Shown here piece by piece: positions 53,508-63,081 of a stretch of 64,000 bases of DNA (within the stretch, counting starts at the first letter, position 1; each line of letters starts with the position of its first letter). This stretch comes from Gammaproteobacteria bacterium. Lineage in GTDB: Bacteria > Pseudomonadota > Gammaproteobacteria > Steroidobacterales > Woeseiaceae. Made by a program: the position numbers and the translations under genes. Location: positions 62,001-126,000 of the forward strand of contig JAOTYE010000008.1 in the NCBI GenBank assembly GCA_029862045.1. Direction: 5' to 3'. A model generated the notes under the pieces. That model was not told the origin of the DNA, did not search any database, and saw nothing but the letters and a program-made list of their open reading frames with translations.

Positions 53508-56453
53508 ATGAGTAATAATCCTGTGGCCCGAATCAGCGCCCTGCTGATCGGTATTTTGGCAACTGTTCAAGTTGCTCAAGCAGCAGATGTTTTTCCACGG
53601 TCGGAACGCAATATCCGTCCGTTTTCACTTACGGACCCGGAGGCACGAGTCCGGGCAGTTACCGACGAAGTCGAAGTGTTTGTGCGCTTTGATCTCCCAT
53701 CGGTAGCGGAATACAACGCACGTGCGATACAGGCTGGCGGTAAGATGCCGGCAGGAGCCGCTCAGAGATCTCATGCGGCCAAGGTGTCGGCTCAGCATGG
53801 CAAGATGCGCAATAGTCTGGTGTCGCTTGGCGCCACGGAATTGTCTGCACTGCGTGTTGGGGCCAACGGCATGCGTGTGAAAATCAGCCCGCGGCAGCTT
53901 GCTGATCTCAAACAGATGCCGAATGTCCTGAGTGTTGCGCCTGTAATCCAGCATTATCCCGATAATGCACAGAGCGTGCCCTGGATCGGTACACAAGCAT
54001 TCTGGGATACGGTGGGAACCGGCGAAGGAATAAGCGTTGGTATCATCGACACTGGCATCGATTACACACACGCCAACTTCGGTGGCCCGGGTACGCCGGC
54101 CGACTATGACGCCAACGATCCGGATATTATCGAAGATGGCACGTTCCCGACCGCCAAAGTCGTGGGCGGCTTCGATTTTGCGGGGACGAACTACAATGCC
54201 TCGGATCCGGCCAACGATACCCCCGTGCCCGATGACGATCCGCTGGATGAAAACGGCCATGGCAGTCACGTCAGTGGCAGCGCGGCTGGTCTGGGTGTTC
54301 CAGGTATGATCGGTCCTGGCGTGGCCAAAGGTGCCGATCTCTACGGCCTCAAAGTATTCGGCGCAGATGGCAGCACCAACCTGACCTCGGATGCCATTGA
54401 ATGGGCCCTGGATCCCAACGGCGACGGCGACATGAGCGATCATCTCGACGTCATCAACATGAGCCTGGGCTCGGCGTTTGGTTTTCCAAACGATCCGTCG
54501 GCAGTCGCTGCGGACAATGCGGCGGCTCTTGGAATAATCGTCGTTGCCTCGGCCGGCAACTCTGGAGACGTTCCTTACGTGACCGGTTCGCCGGGCGTCT
54601 CTGCACGCACGATCTCTGTCGCAGCGACTACAAAGGGCGGCGAAGTGCCGGCCATCGAGGTGTCCGGAGACGTGAACGGCTTGATCGAGGCCACCGAAGG
54701 CACCAGCCCGGTCCGAATTGCCGACGGACCTGTTAGTGGGCCGCTGGTACAGCCCGACACGGCGACCAATGTCGAAGGTTGCGGCCCGATTGGCGTTGAC
54801 ATGACCGACGGCATCGCCCTGATATCCCGCGGCACTTGTGCATTCGCGGTCAAATCTGCGAATGCGGAGACTGCGGGCGCCATCGGTATGGTCGTTTATA
54901 ACGACGGTACTTCCGGGGATCGAATTGCACCGATCGTCATGGGCGGTCTTGGTGGTGCGACGATTCCGAGCGTGATGATTTCGTCCGTCGCCGGTCAGGG
55001 TTTATCGGCTGACCTCGACGGGGGTAAATCCGTTGATGCACTGATGCAGGATGGCCTGGTCACCGATACGGCATTTGGCGATTTGATTGCCGGCTTCTCG
55101 TCACGGGGTCCCGGTCATGGCGGATCGACGTTCAAGCCAGACGTATCCGGTCCCGGCGTGAACATCATCTCCACAGCTGTGGCCAGCGGCGATCAGGGCG
55201 TCAGTTTTCAGGGTACGTCCATGGCGGCCCCGCATGTTGCGGGTGTAGGCGCGTTGATGCGTCAACTGCATCCGGATCTGGACACTACCGGGATCAAGGC
55301 ACTTATTCAGAACTCTGCCCATAGTCTGAACGAAACGTTCCCAGCGGGCGGTGCCGATCAGCCATTAGCCCGTCAGGGTGTGGGCCGGGTGGATGTTGCA
55401 GCTGCCATGAATCTTGGCAGTTACGCGTCTCCGGGCGGCGTGAGCTTCGGACGCGTTAACCCGAGCGAGTTCGCGCAGCATACGCGCAAGGTCACCGTGA
55501 CTGACATGTCAGGACAGGCGCGGGACTTCGCAGTCACGCACAAGCCTAATCAAACGCTCCCAGGTGTCGAAGTGACCTGTCCGGGCGGCGTCCATGTGCC
55601 AGGCAATGGAAACAAGCCGTTCCACGTAAAGATTTCCGTGGATCCCAACAGCGCACCGTTTGACTTCTCGAGCTTTTCGCAGACAGAGGTCGATGGTTGG
55701 TGCGTGCTGAATGACGGGCAAGATGAGCTGAAAGTTGGCTACATGGCAACGGTGGATGCAGCCTCACGGATGCAGGCAGTCAAGACCAAGGGCGGTGTCA
55801 ATGTGTCGAATCAGAACGGGACGGCAGCTGGTTTCGCTGAAGGCTTTACGCTCACTGGCGAAAACGGCTTGTTTCTCGATGGTACGAACAACGCCATCGC
55901 GGCGGTAGGCTTTCGAACCGGTGATCCTGCCGCATTCTTCGGGTTCCCTGTCATCGAGATGGCGGTAGCCTCGGAAGCCATCTGGGAGGCTCCTTCCAAC
56001 CTGCAATGGGATTTCTTTATCGATGTCGATAGCGACGGCACTGACGATTTCCTGCTCCAGGGCATTGATTTTTCGGTGTACGGAGGCGACATCGGAACCA
56101 TGATCACGGCGCAGTTCGTCCTTGGCGGCGGCGGTTTCCTCGATTGGTTCATTAACATCATGGACTACAATGATCGCGCCGCGGCCATGCCTTTCACTAC
56201 AATCGGTGGTGGCGGTTTTGTTCCGGACAGCTTCGACTACACGCTGGTCGTAACAGGACGGGACGGCAGCATTGATGTCCAGGTCGGTTCAGTCGACACG
56301 GCTGCGGAGATCGTGCCAGACCTCAACAGCTTTGGCATCTTCGGCGGCACATCCGTTGACATCGCCACCAGCGGTCCGCGTGGAGATATGTTGTGGTTGT
56401 TCCAGAACAACACGGCGCCAAAGCAGGTGGATGTGGTTCGCAATGTCAAGTAA
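53508..56453 (+). CDS. secreted S8 subtilase with PA domain
   Basis: A 981-residue protease with a signal peptide (8-26, ending Q-A-A). An I9-like propeptide (about 45-150) precedes the S8 domain, with D181 (I-I-D-T-G-I-D), H251 (N-G-H-G-S-H), N351 (S-A-G-N) and S571 (F-Q-G-T-S-M-A-A-P-H-V-A-G). A protease-associated (PA) domain is inserted at about 385-515. The C-terminal 380 residues are beta-rich and end without a recognisable sorting signal. It is not closely related to the repeat-tailed proteases at 8-12 kb. It is a single gene with a terminator 90 bases after its stop. Confidence 0.94.
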   Translation: MSNNPVARISALLIGILATVQVAQAADVFPRSERNIRPFSLTDPEARVRAVTDEVEVFVRFDLPSVAEYNARAIQAGGKMPAGAAQRSHAAKVSAQHGKMRNSLVSLGATELSALRVGANGMRVKISPRQLADLKQMPNVLSVAPVIQHYPDNAQSVPWIGTQAFWDTVGTGEGISVGIIDTGIDYTHANFGGPGTPADYDANDPDIIEDGTFPTAKVVGGFDFAGTNYNASDPANDTPVPDDDPLDENGHGSHVSGSAAGLGVPGMIGPGVAKGADLYGLKVFGADGSTNLTSDAIEWALDPNGDGDMSDHLDVINMSLGSAFGFPNDPSAVAADNAAALGIIVVASAGNSGDVPYVTGSPGVSARTISVAATTKGGEVPAIEVSGDVNGLIEATEGTSPVRIADGPVSGPLVQPDTATNVEGCGPIGVDMTDGIALISRGTCAFAVKSANAETAGAIGMVVYNDGTSGDRIAPIVMGGLGGATIPSVMISSVAGQGLSADLDGGKSVDALMQDGLVTDTAFGDLIAGFSSRGPGHGGSTFKPDVSGPGVNIISTAVASGDQGVSFQGTSMAAPHVAGVGALMRQLHPDLDTTGIKALIQNSAHSLNETFPAGGADQPLARQGVGRVDVAAAMNLGSYASPGGVSFGRVNPSEFAQHTRKVTVTDMSGQARDFAVTHKPNQTLPGVEVTCPGGVHVPGNGNKPFHVKISVDPNSAPFDFSSFSQTEVDGWCVLNDGQDELKVGYMATVDAASRMQAVKTKGGVNVSNQNGTAAGFAEGFTLTGENGLFLDGTNNAIAAVGFRTGDPAAFFGFPVIEMAVASEAIWEAPSNLQWDFFIDVDSDGTDDFLLQGIDFSVYGGDIGTMITAQFVLGGGGFLDWFINIMDYNDRAAAMPFTTIGGGGFVPDSFDYTLVVTGRDGSIDVQVGSVDTAAEIVPDLNSFGIFGGTSVDIATSGPRGDMLWLFQNNTAPKQVDVVRNVK

Positions 56454-56544
56454 CGGTGAGCGGGAGATGCTGGCTAGCTTACGTTAGCCGCAATACATCC
56501 CGCATAACGGGATGATTGCTCGCGTAATCATTCCAAAAATAAAG

Positions 56545-56570
56545 AAGGGCCACCTCGGTGGCCCTTTCTT
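56545..56570 (+). terminator. rho-independent terminator after PA-domain subtilase
   Basis: AAGGGCCACC (56545-56554), loop TC, complement GGTGGCCCTT (56557-56566), followed by TCTT. It lies between convergent genes and is preceded by A-rich sequence, so it could serve both. Confidence 0.85.
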
Positions 56571-56593
56571 ATTCGATTCTGCAATTCTGCCGA

Positions 56594-57349
56594 CTATTCC
56601 GTCTCGTGGCAGGACTCCAACTCTTGGCAGGAAACAAACACTTCTCCCTCATTATCCGAGTGATATTCGTACAGCCTACCGCGACACTCCATCCTGATTA
56701 CGAATCCTTCCACTGCTAATTGCTCGTATTCTTTTCCGATCTGTGGGCAACCCAGGCTCGAATTGTCCCAGGTCGTCGGCTCCATTCCGGTAACTGTGAT
56801 CTCGCTCGGATCAATTTTCAGTCTTTCGGCCAGGTCCACCCGTGCAGCGCGGTAGACCTTCACAACGTTCTGACTTCGGGCCCGTCTCGCTTCGAGTCCA
56901 GTCGTCAACCGGTCACAGATTACGGCATTTCCTGCACCGGTGTGGACTGTATAGCTTTCCCCGTTCGCGGAGAAACTCACCAGGTAACCCGGCGTAATGA
57001 CCTGCAGATACGATCTGCCTGGTTCGGGACAACCTAAGCTCGAATCCGGCCAGTTCACCGCCTGCACCCTCTGGTGGGTGATTTGCATCTGAGAAAGGTC
57101 CACTTCCCGGCTCAATGCTGCAAACGCCAATTCCAGTGCTTTCTCTTCATCGGCGTTGAGGCTCTGGGCCGTCAGCTCAGCGCGGGCCTCGGCGATAGCT
57201 TCGGCCTGCTCCTGACTTAAGCCAATAAACGCCTTCTGTTCCTCGCCCACCGCCGTCATTCTCGGCTCCGTCTCGCTAACAGGCCCACAGGCGGCCAATA
57301 GCCACAGCGCTGACCCGAAATACAGACATTTTATATTATTCAGTCTCAC
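56594..57349 (-). CDS. lipoprotein with duplicated W-x-(D/N)-S-S-L-G-C-P domain
   Basis: A 251-residue lipoprotein (lipobox L-L-A-A-C21). A helical segment at about 35-85 is followed by two copies of a domain beginning W-P-D-S-S-L-G-C-P-E-P-G-x-x-Y (W100) and W-D-N-S-S-L-G-C-P-Q-I-G-x-x-Y (W194). Each continues with a G-Y/F-hydrophobic strand pair and a Y-T/E-x-H motif. I know this W-D-S-S-L-G-C-P pattern only as an uncharacterised domain in secreted proteins; no function is assigned. It is a single gene, converging with the PA-domain subtilase. Confidence 0.8.
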   Translation of the reverse strand: MRLNNIKCLYFGSALWLLAACGPVSETEPRMTAVGEEQKAFIGLSQEQAEAIAEARAELTAQSLNADEEKALELAFAALSREVDLSQMQITHQRVQAVNWPDSSLGCPEPGRSYLQVITPGYLVSFSANGESYTVHTGAGNAVICDRLTTGLEARRARSQNVVKVYRAARVDLAERLKIDPSEITVTGMEPTTWDNSSLGCPQIGKEYEQLAVEGFVIRMECRGRLYEYHSDNEGEVFVSCQELESCHETE

Positions 57350-57541
57350 TGGGAATGCCCTCCAAAATTCAAAAACTCAACACGACACCGGTAGCACTCA
57401 TGCCTAGGGTTTGGGATTCAAGTGTCAGAACCGAAGGTGTCCTCGATCCAGGAAGACAGGATATCCGCTTGCAAGCGCCACATATACAATATATCTGCCA
57501 GTGTAGGAGGAGTTCTTTGTACTCGAAGGGGAGTTTGGTAA

Positions 57542-57700
57542 CGAGCACCAGACCCATCCGGCCGACATTCTCGGCGCAAGGCCAACTGGGCACGGCTGAT
57601 TCAGAAAGTTTACGAGGTCGATCCGCTCGAATGCACTCGCTGCGGCGCCACCATGCGCATCACCGCGCTCATCGACGATGCCGGTGTGATCAGCTCGTAA
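57542..57700 (+). pseudogene. C-terminal remnant of an IS91-type transposase
   Basis: The reading frame from 57572 to the stop at 57700 encodes R-R-K-A-N-W-A-R-L-I-Q-K-V-Y-E-V-D-P-L-E-C, then T-R-C-G-A-T-M-R-I-T-A-L-I-D-D. This is the end of IS91-like transposases with a C-x-x-C zinc pair. An in-frame stop at 57539-57541 and the absence of any upstream catalytic part show that it is a fragment. The rest of the 360-base gap (57350-57541) shows no gene and may be further decayed IS sequence. Confidence 0.8.
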
Positions 57701-57709
57701 CCGTATCTT

Positions 57710-58555
57710 CTAGTCGCCCTTTGGACGTAATTCCTGCGACTGACGCCGCTCATACGCGTCGCTGTGACGAATGATGTTCCAGGTGCCAAGGTGGTCACCG
57801 TTCTCGAATTGGGACCCTCTCGCAGTGACTTCAATCATTGCCTGGCCGATTTGCGTCGCCCTTACTGCCGCCCCGATAGGCCTGAAAAACCAGTAGAGAA
57901 AGTCTTGCCCAATGTGTGCTTCTTCTTTCGTTGGTCCGATATAGTCCGGCCGGTAGGCAATCACACGAAGATTCGACCCTTCGGCAAACTCGAATAGCGC
58001 GTTCTCCGCGCGAACCTTCTCGCGTGCCCACATCATGCTCGAGTCCGCCGATATATCGCTGGAACTGATGTAGTGAAATGAGATGTCGGATTTGTCGCTG
58101 ACACTCGTCCAATCCGCAACAAAACGCAGCGGGAAATCAACGTGAATCATGCCGTAGGTTTCTTCATCGACGCCGACTGCACTCGTGCCAATCGCCCAGA
58201 AGACCGCGTCGGCTTCAGCAATCTGCCCGTGCACAGCCGAGTAATCGAGATAGTCCATGTGCAGCGTCATGTGCACTTTGCCCGAGGCCACTCCTTCCTC
58301 AATTCGTGGCGTTGCGCGACGTGTAATGACATGGGTTTTTTTGATATCGGGATTGGCCAGCGCAGCTTTCAGTATGCCGTCGCCAGCCGTTCCGCTTGCT
58401 CCGAAAATGGCAACCGTTGCGTGGTAAGCGGGTGATTCTTCCAGTACCGCGATCGATTCATCATTGAGCGCCAGTGTGATGACCCCGGCGAGGTACACCA
58501 ACGCAAACAGAACAAACGGTGTCAGCAGAATTGTCCGTAAACGGGGTAGCTTCAT
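57710..58555 (-). CDS. membrane-anchored NAD(P)-binding Rossmann-fold protein
   Basis: A 281-residue protein. A hydrophobic helix at 8-30 is followed by a nucleotide-binding motif V-A-I-F-G-A-S-G-T-A-G-D near residue 48. Further strands follow (V-F-W-A-I-G-T-S and F-H-Y-I-S-S-S-D-I-S). W-A-R-E-K-V-R-A-E and I-A-Y-R-P-D-Y-I-G-P correspond to the lysine and loop of atypical SDR/HTATIP2-like proteins. The function is probably reductase or regulatory; the substrate is unknown. It ends 10 bases from the IS91 remnant. Confidence 0.8.
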   Translation of the reverse strand: MKLPRLRTILLTPFVLFALVYLAGVITLALNDESIAVLEESPAYHATVAIFGASGTAGDGILKAALANPDIKKTHVITRRATPRIEEGVASGKVHMTLHMDYLDYSAVHGQIAEADAVFWAIGTSAVGVDEETYGMIHVDFPLRFVADWTSVSDKSDISFHYISSSDISADSSMMWAREKVRAENALFEFAEGSNLRVIAYRPDYIGPTKEEAHIGQDFLYWFFRPIGAAVRATQIGQAMIEVTARGSQFENGDHLGTWNIIRHSDAYERRQSQELRPKGD

Positions 58556-58571
58556 GGCTGATCGATCCTAG

Positions 58572-58727
58572 CACTGCTGCTCTGCCCTGGCACTTCGGGT
58601 GCCCGCGTCTGGCCTGGGCTCCATCGACAACCCGCAGCTGATTGTCTACAAGGCCGTGCCCAACCGGGTGAGCCACATGCAGGAGTGGGCGCTGGAATAC
58701 CACAACGTGCCCCTGGATGAGGCCTGA
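58572..58727 (+). pseudogene. orphan coding fragment, unrecognised
   Basis: A 51-codon stretch open between two stops encodes a protein-like tail: S-G-L-G-S-I-D-N-P-Q-L-I-V-Y-K-A-V-P, then N-R-V-S-H-M-Q-E-W-A-L-E-Y-H-N-V-P-L-D-E-A. It has no start codon with a ribosome-binding site. Composition looks coding, so it may be the end of a deleted gene. I do not recognise the family. Confidence 0.35.
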
Positions 58728-58753
58728 TTCCGAGAGGGTCGGAAGAATAACCG

Positions 58754-60787
58754 TTACCAGACGCGCCGTGCTTGCACAGATACGTTGCGCCCCGGCTGAT
58801 CAATTCCGGAACCGTGACTTCGGTAGCGTCGATCGAGCAGGTTCGAGATGCTGAGCGAAAGCTGCCAGCTATCGTGCAACTCCCAGTCGGCGCGAGCCCC
58901 GAGGCTCGCCCAGCCCGGGCTGCCCGCCGGATTGATGCGCACATCGCGCAAGTCTCTTGCGCTAAGTCGGTCCTGGCGCGCGGCACTTTCGATCCAGCTC
59001 TCGAGCGTCCATGCCTTGCCGCCGTCAAAAATGAGCGCGAGCCGGCCACTCAGCGGTGGAATTCGATCAGCGGGTTCCCGCGCTTCACCGCTTACGCGCT
59101 GTTCGCCCCACGTGTAATTCAGCATCGCTTTTAACCGCAGCACGCCGTTCAGATCGACAACGGCTTCTGCCTCGATGCCGCGGATATGGGATCTGGCGGC
59201 ATTTACACTTTGTACGACATCGCGACCGTCCGCGGTAAGGTCTCCGGTGAGCACCGACGTAATGCGGTCATCATAGCGCAGCGCGTACAACACGAGCGAG
59301 AGCTGCCGCCTCGCGGAGCCGTGGCGGATTCCGATATCGCCATGCAGCACGTGCTCCGAGTCGAGGTCGGTATTGGGAATGTTAAATCGGTTGCCAGGCC
59401 GATTGCCGAGCGTACCGAGATCAAAAACGTTGGGGGCGCGAAAACCGGCGCCCAGATTGGCGACGAACTGCCAGCTATCGCTCACATTGTAGACCCAGCC
59501 AAGATCGCCGCTGAGGTTATTCGCGCTGATGGACTCCGATGCAGTGACATCCGTATCGGGCACGCTGATATCGACATGACTGAATCGCAGTCCGCCGCGC
59601 AACAAATGCCGGCGCGACAGTAACCGATCCATACTGCCGTAAATCGCCAATCGTGTGGCGTTGGCGCCGTCCGGAAATCGGGACGCTACTCGCTGTGACT
59701 GACCGGTCGTCGTGTCTTCTTCGCGCCGCGTGCTGTGTACCTTATCGTGGTAAGCCTCGCCGCCTACGATCCAGGAAACGTTGTCGCGTTCGCCGCTGGC
59801 GCTGACGGTCGCACCGGCCAGGTCGCTGCGGTTCGATTCGCTCACCCTGTCCAACGCCTCGAAGTCACGCGTAATGCGATCATCCACAATGCGCTGCCAG
59901 ACGAGGTCGAACTTCCAGTCGAGACCGAGCGCACCGTTGGCCCTTGTATGACGTGCGTGTGCGAACAGCCTTTGATTCGGCGCAAAGAAAAACTCCGACG
60001 ATGACGGCTGCGTCTGGCCAAATCCAGGCACCAGTTCATCGACACGAGGCGTCTTTGGTTGCTCGAGCAACTGCAGATCGAACAGCCACGACCGTTCATC
60101 GGTCGGCGTTGCCACCAGAACAACCCTCGCCGCCTTCGAGTTGAACCCGCTCGGCGAAACCCTGTCCCCGCCACCTGTGCGGCGGTCGCCAGTGCTCAGA
60201 TATTCGGCACTGAACGACGATGCGAACTTTTTCGTACCGACATCGATACTCGCACCTATCGACTTCTGCAACTCCGCCGTATCGAGCGACGCGTATATCT
60301 CGCGTCGTGTCGAGGTTTCGGTCGAATCGAACGTGGGAACTCGCGATGTGATCTGCACGACGCCGCCGACGGCTTCGCTCCCATATAGCGCCGTGGACGT
60401 TCCGCGAAGGACTTCGATCCGCTCAACGGCGACTGTCGGAACAAGTGCCAGATACTGCGTCGGTGCACTGCGAAATATCGCATTGTTCAGCCGCATGCCA
60501 TCGACGAGATGCAGGATTGCCGATCCCTTCAGGCCCCGGATGATCACGGACCCCTGCCCCGGCGTCGTTTGCTGGACATTCACGCCGGCAAGTGATTTCA
60601 ACGCGTCTGTAGTCAGCTTTCCTTCACGAACGGCCGCGCCCGAAGCGAGACTCAAGGCCGAGGAACTCTCCCCCAGACTCGCCGGGCGTCGTGACGCCGA
60701 AGTGGAAACCTCATCGATCGGACCGGCCTCGGCCGACACTGTGGTATGCGCAATCAGGAGCGCAAAAATCTGTAGCAGTTCTTGCAA
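58754..60787 (-). CDS. TonB-dependent outer-membrane receptor (haem/vitamin-type)
   Basis: A 677-residue receptor. The first usable start is a TTG at 60787 that opens a signal-peptide-like stretch (ending V-S-A-E-A); no good ribosome-binding site is visible. The plug domain has S-V-I-I-R-G-L-K-G-S-A, H-L-V-D-G-M-R-L-N and I-E-V-L-R-G-T-S-T-A-L-Y-G-S-E-A-V-G-G-V. The barrel ends L-L-D-R-R-Y-R-S-H and a terminal W. The pattern resembles haemoglobin/haem or cobalamin receptors; the true substrate is unknown. It is divergent from the TPR protein gene. Confidence 0.9.
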   Translation of the reverse strand: MQELLQIFALLIAHTTVSAEAGPIDEVSTSASRRPASLGESSSALSLASGAAVREGKLTTDALKSLAGVNVQQTTPGQGSVIIRGLKGSAILHLVDGMRLNNAIFRSAPTQYLALVPTVAVERIEVLRGTSTALYGSEAVGGVVQITSRVPTFDSTETSTRREIYASLDTAELQKSIGASIDVGTKKFASSFSAEYLSTGDRRTGGGDRVSPSGFNSKAARVVLVATPTDERSWLFDLQLLEQPKTPRVDELVPGFGQTQPSSSEFFFAPNQRLFAHARHTRANGALGLDWKFDLVWQRIVDDRITRDFEALDRVSESNRSDLAGATVSASGERDNVSWIVGGEAYHDKVHSTRREEDTTTGQSQRVASRFPDGANATRLAIYGSMDRLLSRRHLLRGGLRFSHVDISVPDTDVTASESISANNLSGDLGWVYNVSDSWQFVANLGAGFRAPNVFDLGTLGNRPGNRFNIPNTDLDSEHVLHGDIGIRHGSARRQLSLVLYALRYDDRITSVLTGDLTADGRDVVQSVNAARSHIRGIEAEAVVDLNGVLRLKAMLNYTWGEQRVSGEAREPADRIPPLSGRLALIFDGGKAWTLESWIESAARQDRLSARDLRDVRINPAGSPGWASLGARADWELHDSWQLSLSISNLLDRRYRSHGSGIDQPGRNVSVQARRVW

Positions 60788-60910
60788 GTCAAAAGCCCGG
60801 AAGGCGGACGGGGCGCTAAGAATACCAAACAGGTCTTCAAATTCCTTGTGCCATGCTAGACTTCATGCGGTTTCGTGCTGAGCCTTTCACAACAAGCAAC
60901 AAGTTGAAAA

Positions 60911-63073
60911 ATGCCAAACCTGATAAGAGAACTCCGGCGTCGAGAGGTGTTCCGGGCAACGGGCCTTTATGTCGGCGTTGCCTGGATATTGATCGAAGTC
61001 GCGAGCGTCCTGTTGCCGGCATTCGACGCGCCGGATTGGGTCATGCGGACCCTGATCATTATCGCAATCATCGGTCTTCCGGTCGCTATCGTCCTCGCCT
61101 GGATCTACGACGTAACGGACAAAGGCATCGAGGCACAGGGCGACCCGACCGACACCGTCATCGTACCTTTTGGTGCACGCAAGATGGATTTCGCGGTCAT
61201 CGGTATGCTGTCGGTTGCTCTTATTTTCTCTGTATATCTCAACATCACCGGTATTCGTTCGACAGTCACTGAAGAAATCGAACCTGTATCAGTGCTCATC
61301 GCTGATTTCGAAAACAAGACCGGCGACGAACTATTTGATGGCACGCTCGAGCAAGCGTTGCAAATCGGCATCGAAAGCGCGCCATTTATCACCGGTTATC
61401 GCAGGGATGCTGCGCTTCGAGTGGCATTGTCGATGCAGGAGACGAATAACATCCTGGACGAAGCGACGGCCCGACTCGTTTCCGTCCGTGAGGGCATAAA
61501 GCTCGTCATGGCAGGCGGCATCGAAGAAAAGAACGGTAGCTACACACTGTATGTCAGAGCTGTCGATCCGAAGGGCGGTGAGGTCCTGGCCTCCGTTGAC
61601 GTCGGCGCCAAGAGCAAGCTCGATGTGCTTGCAGCAGTCGGCACGCTGGCAGGAGATCTGCGTGAAGAACTCGGCGACGATTCGCTGGACCGTAAAAAGC
61701 TCGTCACGTCGGAGACTTTCACAGCGAGCAACCTCGAGGCAGCACAGGCCTATGCCAAAGCGCAGTCGCTGCAGTACAACGGCAAATACGAGGAAGCAAT
61801 GTCCTTTTACCAGGGCGCACTCGACCATGACCCGAACTTCGGTCGCGCCTACTCCGGACTCGCATTGAGCGCGTCGAGTCTCGGTCGCATAGACGAGGCC
61901 AATGAACTCTGGGACAAGGCGCTCGAAAATCTCGACACAATGACGGAACGCGAGCGACTCCGGACGCTCGGCTTGTACTACTCGCGCGTAACCCGCAATC
62001 GTCAGAAATCCATCGAAAGTTACCGTGCGCTCGTCGAAAAGTACCCGGCAGACGATGCGGCACACAACGGCCTGGCGATTCAGTATTTCTATTCGCTGGA
62101 TTTCGAGAACGCATTAAAGGCAGGTGGCGCATTGCTCGAAATCTATCCCAGCAGCGTGATGGGCCGATCGAACTATGCGCTGTACGCGATGTATGCGAGT
62201 GACTTCGAAACGGCGGTTACGGAAGCGAAAAAGGTTCGGGACCTGGACCCCACCTACTTCAAAGCCTGGTTACCGGTTGCCGCAAAGGCGTTGGCCGACG
62301 GCGACATCGGCGCGGCGAAACAGGCATATGACAGCATGTCGCAGGCGGGTGGTCGCGGCGAGTTGACGAGCGCTCTCGGTCGTGCCGACGCAGCGCTTTA
62401 CTCCGGCAGTTTCGAGGCGGCCGGAGAAATGCTGCGACAGGGTATCGGGCAGGCCGAAGCTGCCGGCAGCCAGTATTACTTGTCAACAAACTATGTCGCC
62501 CTTGCAGACACCTATGTGCTCGAGGGGGATTCAACCGCAGCGATCAAGGCAGTCGAAGCTGCTCTGGCCATATCCGGGGGGCTGTCACGGCAAGTGCCCG
62601 CTGCATTGATCTACCTGCAGGCCGGCGACCCGGTCACTGCCAAGGCTATCGCCGATGAATTAGCTAATAGCCTGCAACCGCAAAGCCGGGCATACGCACG
62701 CCTGATCGACGGGCTGATTGCGCTTGATACGGGCGAACACGTCGAAGCCATCAACCTGATTTCAGCCGGAGCCCGGGACGCCGATCTTTGGCTGCTGCGC
62801 TATTACCTGGGTAAAGCCTACTTCGAGGCCGGCTACTTCGCCGAAGCACTCGATGAGTTTTTAGCGTGTATCGATCGTCAGGGTGAGGCAATGTCGATCT
62901 TCCTCGACGATCTGCCCACTTACCGGTACATGGCGACCGTGCCTTACTGGCTGGGGCGTGCACAGCAGGAACTGGGCATGCAGGAGGCCGCCACAGAAAA
63001 CTACACGGCGTTTATCAAGCTGCGCCCCGAGGGCGGACCGCTGGCAGACGACGCGCGCCAACGGCTGCCCTGA
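60911..63073 (+). CDS. membrane-anchored TPR protein
   Basis: A 720-residue protein. The N-terminus M-P-N-L-I-R-E-L-R-R-R-E-V-F-R-A-T-G-L-Y-V-G-V-A-W is the start typical of a widespread gammaproteobacterial TPR family. Membrane helices lie at about 18-36, 45-65 and 97-115. A periplasmic beta-rich domain (about 120-255, starting V-S-V-L-I-A-D-F-E-N) is followed by ten or more tetratricopeptide units to the C-terminus. It probably scaffolds protein complexes; partners are not evident. The promoter is shared with the divergent TonB receptor in 60788-60910. Confidence 0.88.
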   Translation: MPNLIRELRRREVFRATGLYVGVAWILIEVASVLLPAFDAPDWVMRTLIIIAIIGLPVAIVLAWIYDVTDKGIEAQGDPTDTVIVPFGARKMDFAVIGMLSVALIFSVYLNITGIRSTVTEEIEPVSVLIADFENKTGDELFDGTLEQALQIGIESAPFITGYRRDAALRVALSMQETNNILDEATARLVSVREGIKLVMAGGIEEKNGSYTLYVRAVDPKGGEVLASVDVGAKSKLDVLAAVGTLAGDLREELGDDSLDRKKLVTSETFTASNLEAAQAYAKAQSLQYNGKYEEAMSFYQGALDHDPNFGRAYSGLALSASSLGRIDEANELWDKALENLDTMTERERLRTLGLYYSRVTRNRQKSIESYRALVEKYPADDAAHNGLAIQYFYSLDFENALKAGGALLEIYPSSVMGRSNYALYAMYASDFETAVTEAKKVRDLDPTYFKAWLPVAAKALADGDIGAAKQAYDSMSQAGGRGELTSALGRADAALYSGSFEAAGEMLRQGIGQAEAAGSQYYLSTNYVALADTYVLEGDSTAAIKAVEAALAISGGLSRQVPAALIYLQAGDPVTAKAIADELANSLQPQSRAYARLIDGLIALDTGEHVEAINLISAGARDADLWLLRYYLGKAYFEAGYFAEALDEFLACIDRQGEAMSIFLDDLPTYRYMATVPYWLGRAQQELGMQEAATENYTAFIKLRPEGGPLADDARQRLP

Positions 63074-63081
63074 CTACTCGT

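Noticed and set aside
53625..54443. 272-codon minus-strand open frame inside the PA-domain subtilase
   Set aside because: Overlaps the catalytic Asp and His regions of the protease on the other strand; no ribosome-binding site or domain.
57355..57774. 139-codon plus-strand open frame over the IS91 remnant
   Set aside because: It reads the transposase tail in the wrong frame; the correct frame gives the recognisable zinc-pair end.
61331..62065. 244-codon minus-strand open frame inside the TPR gene
   Set aside because: Antisense shadow of a full-length TPR protein with a recognisable N-terminus.
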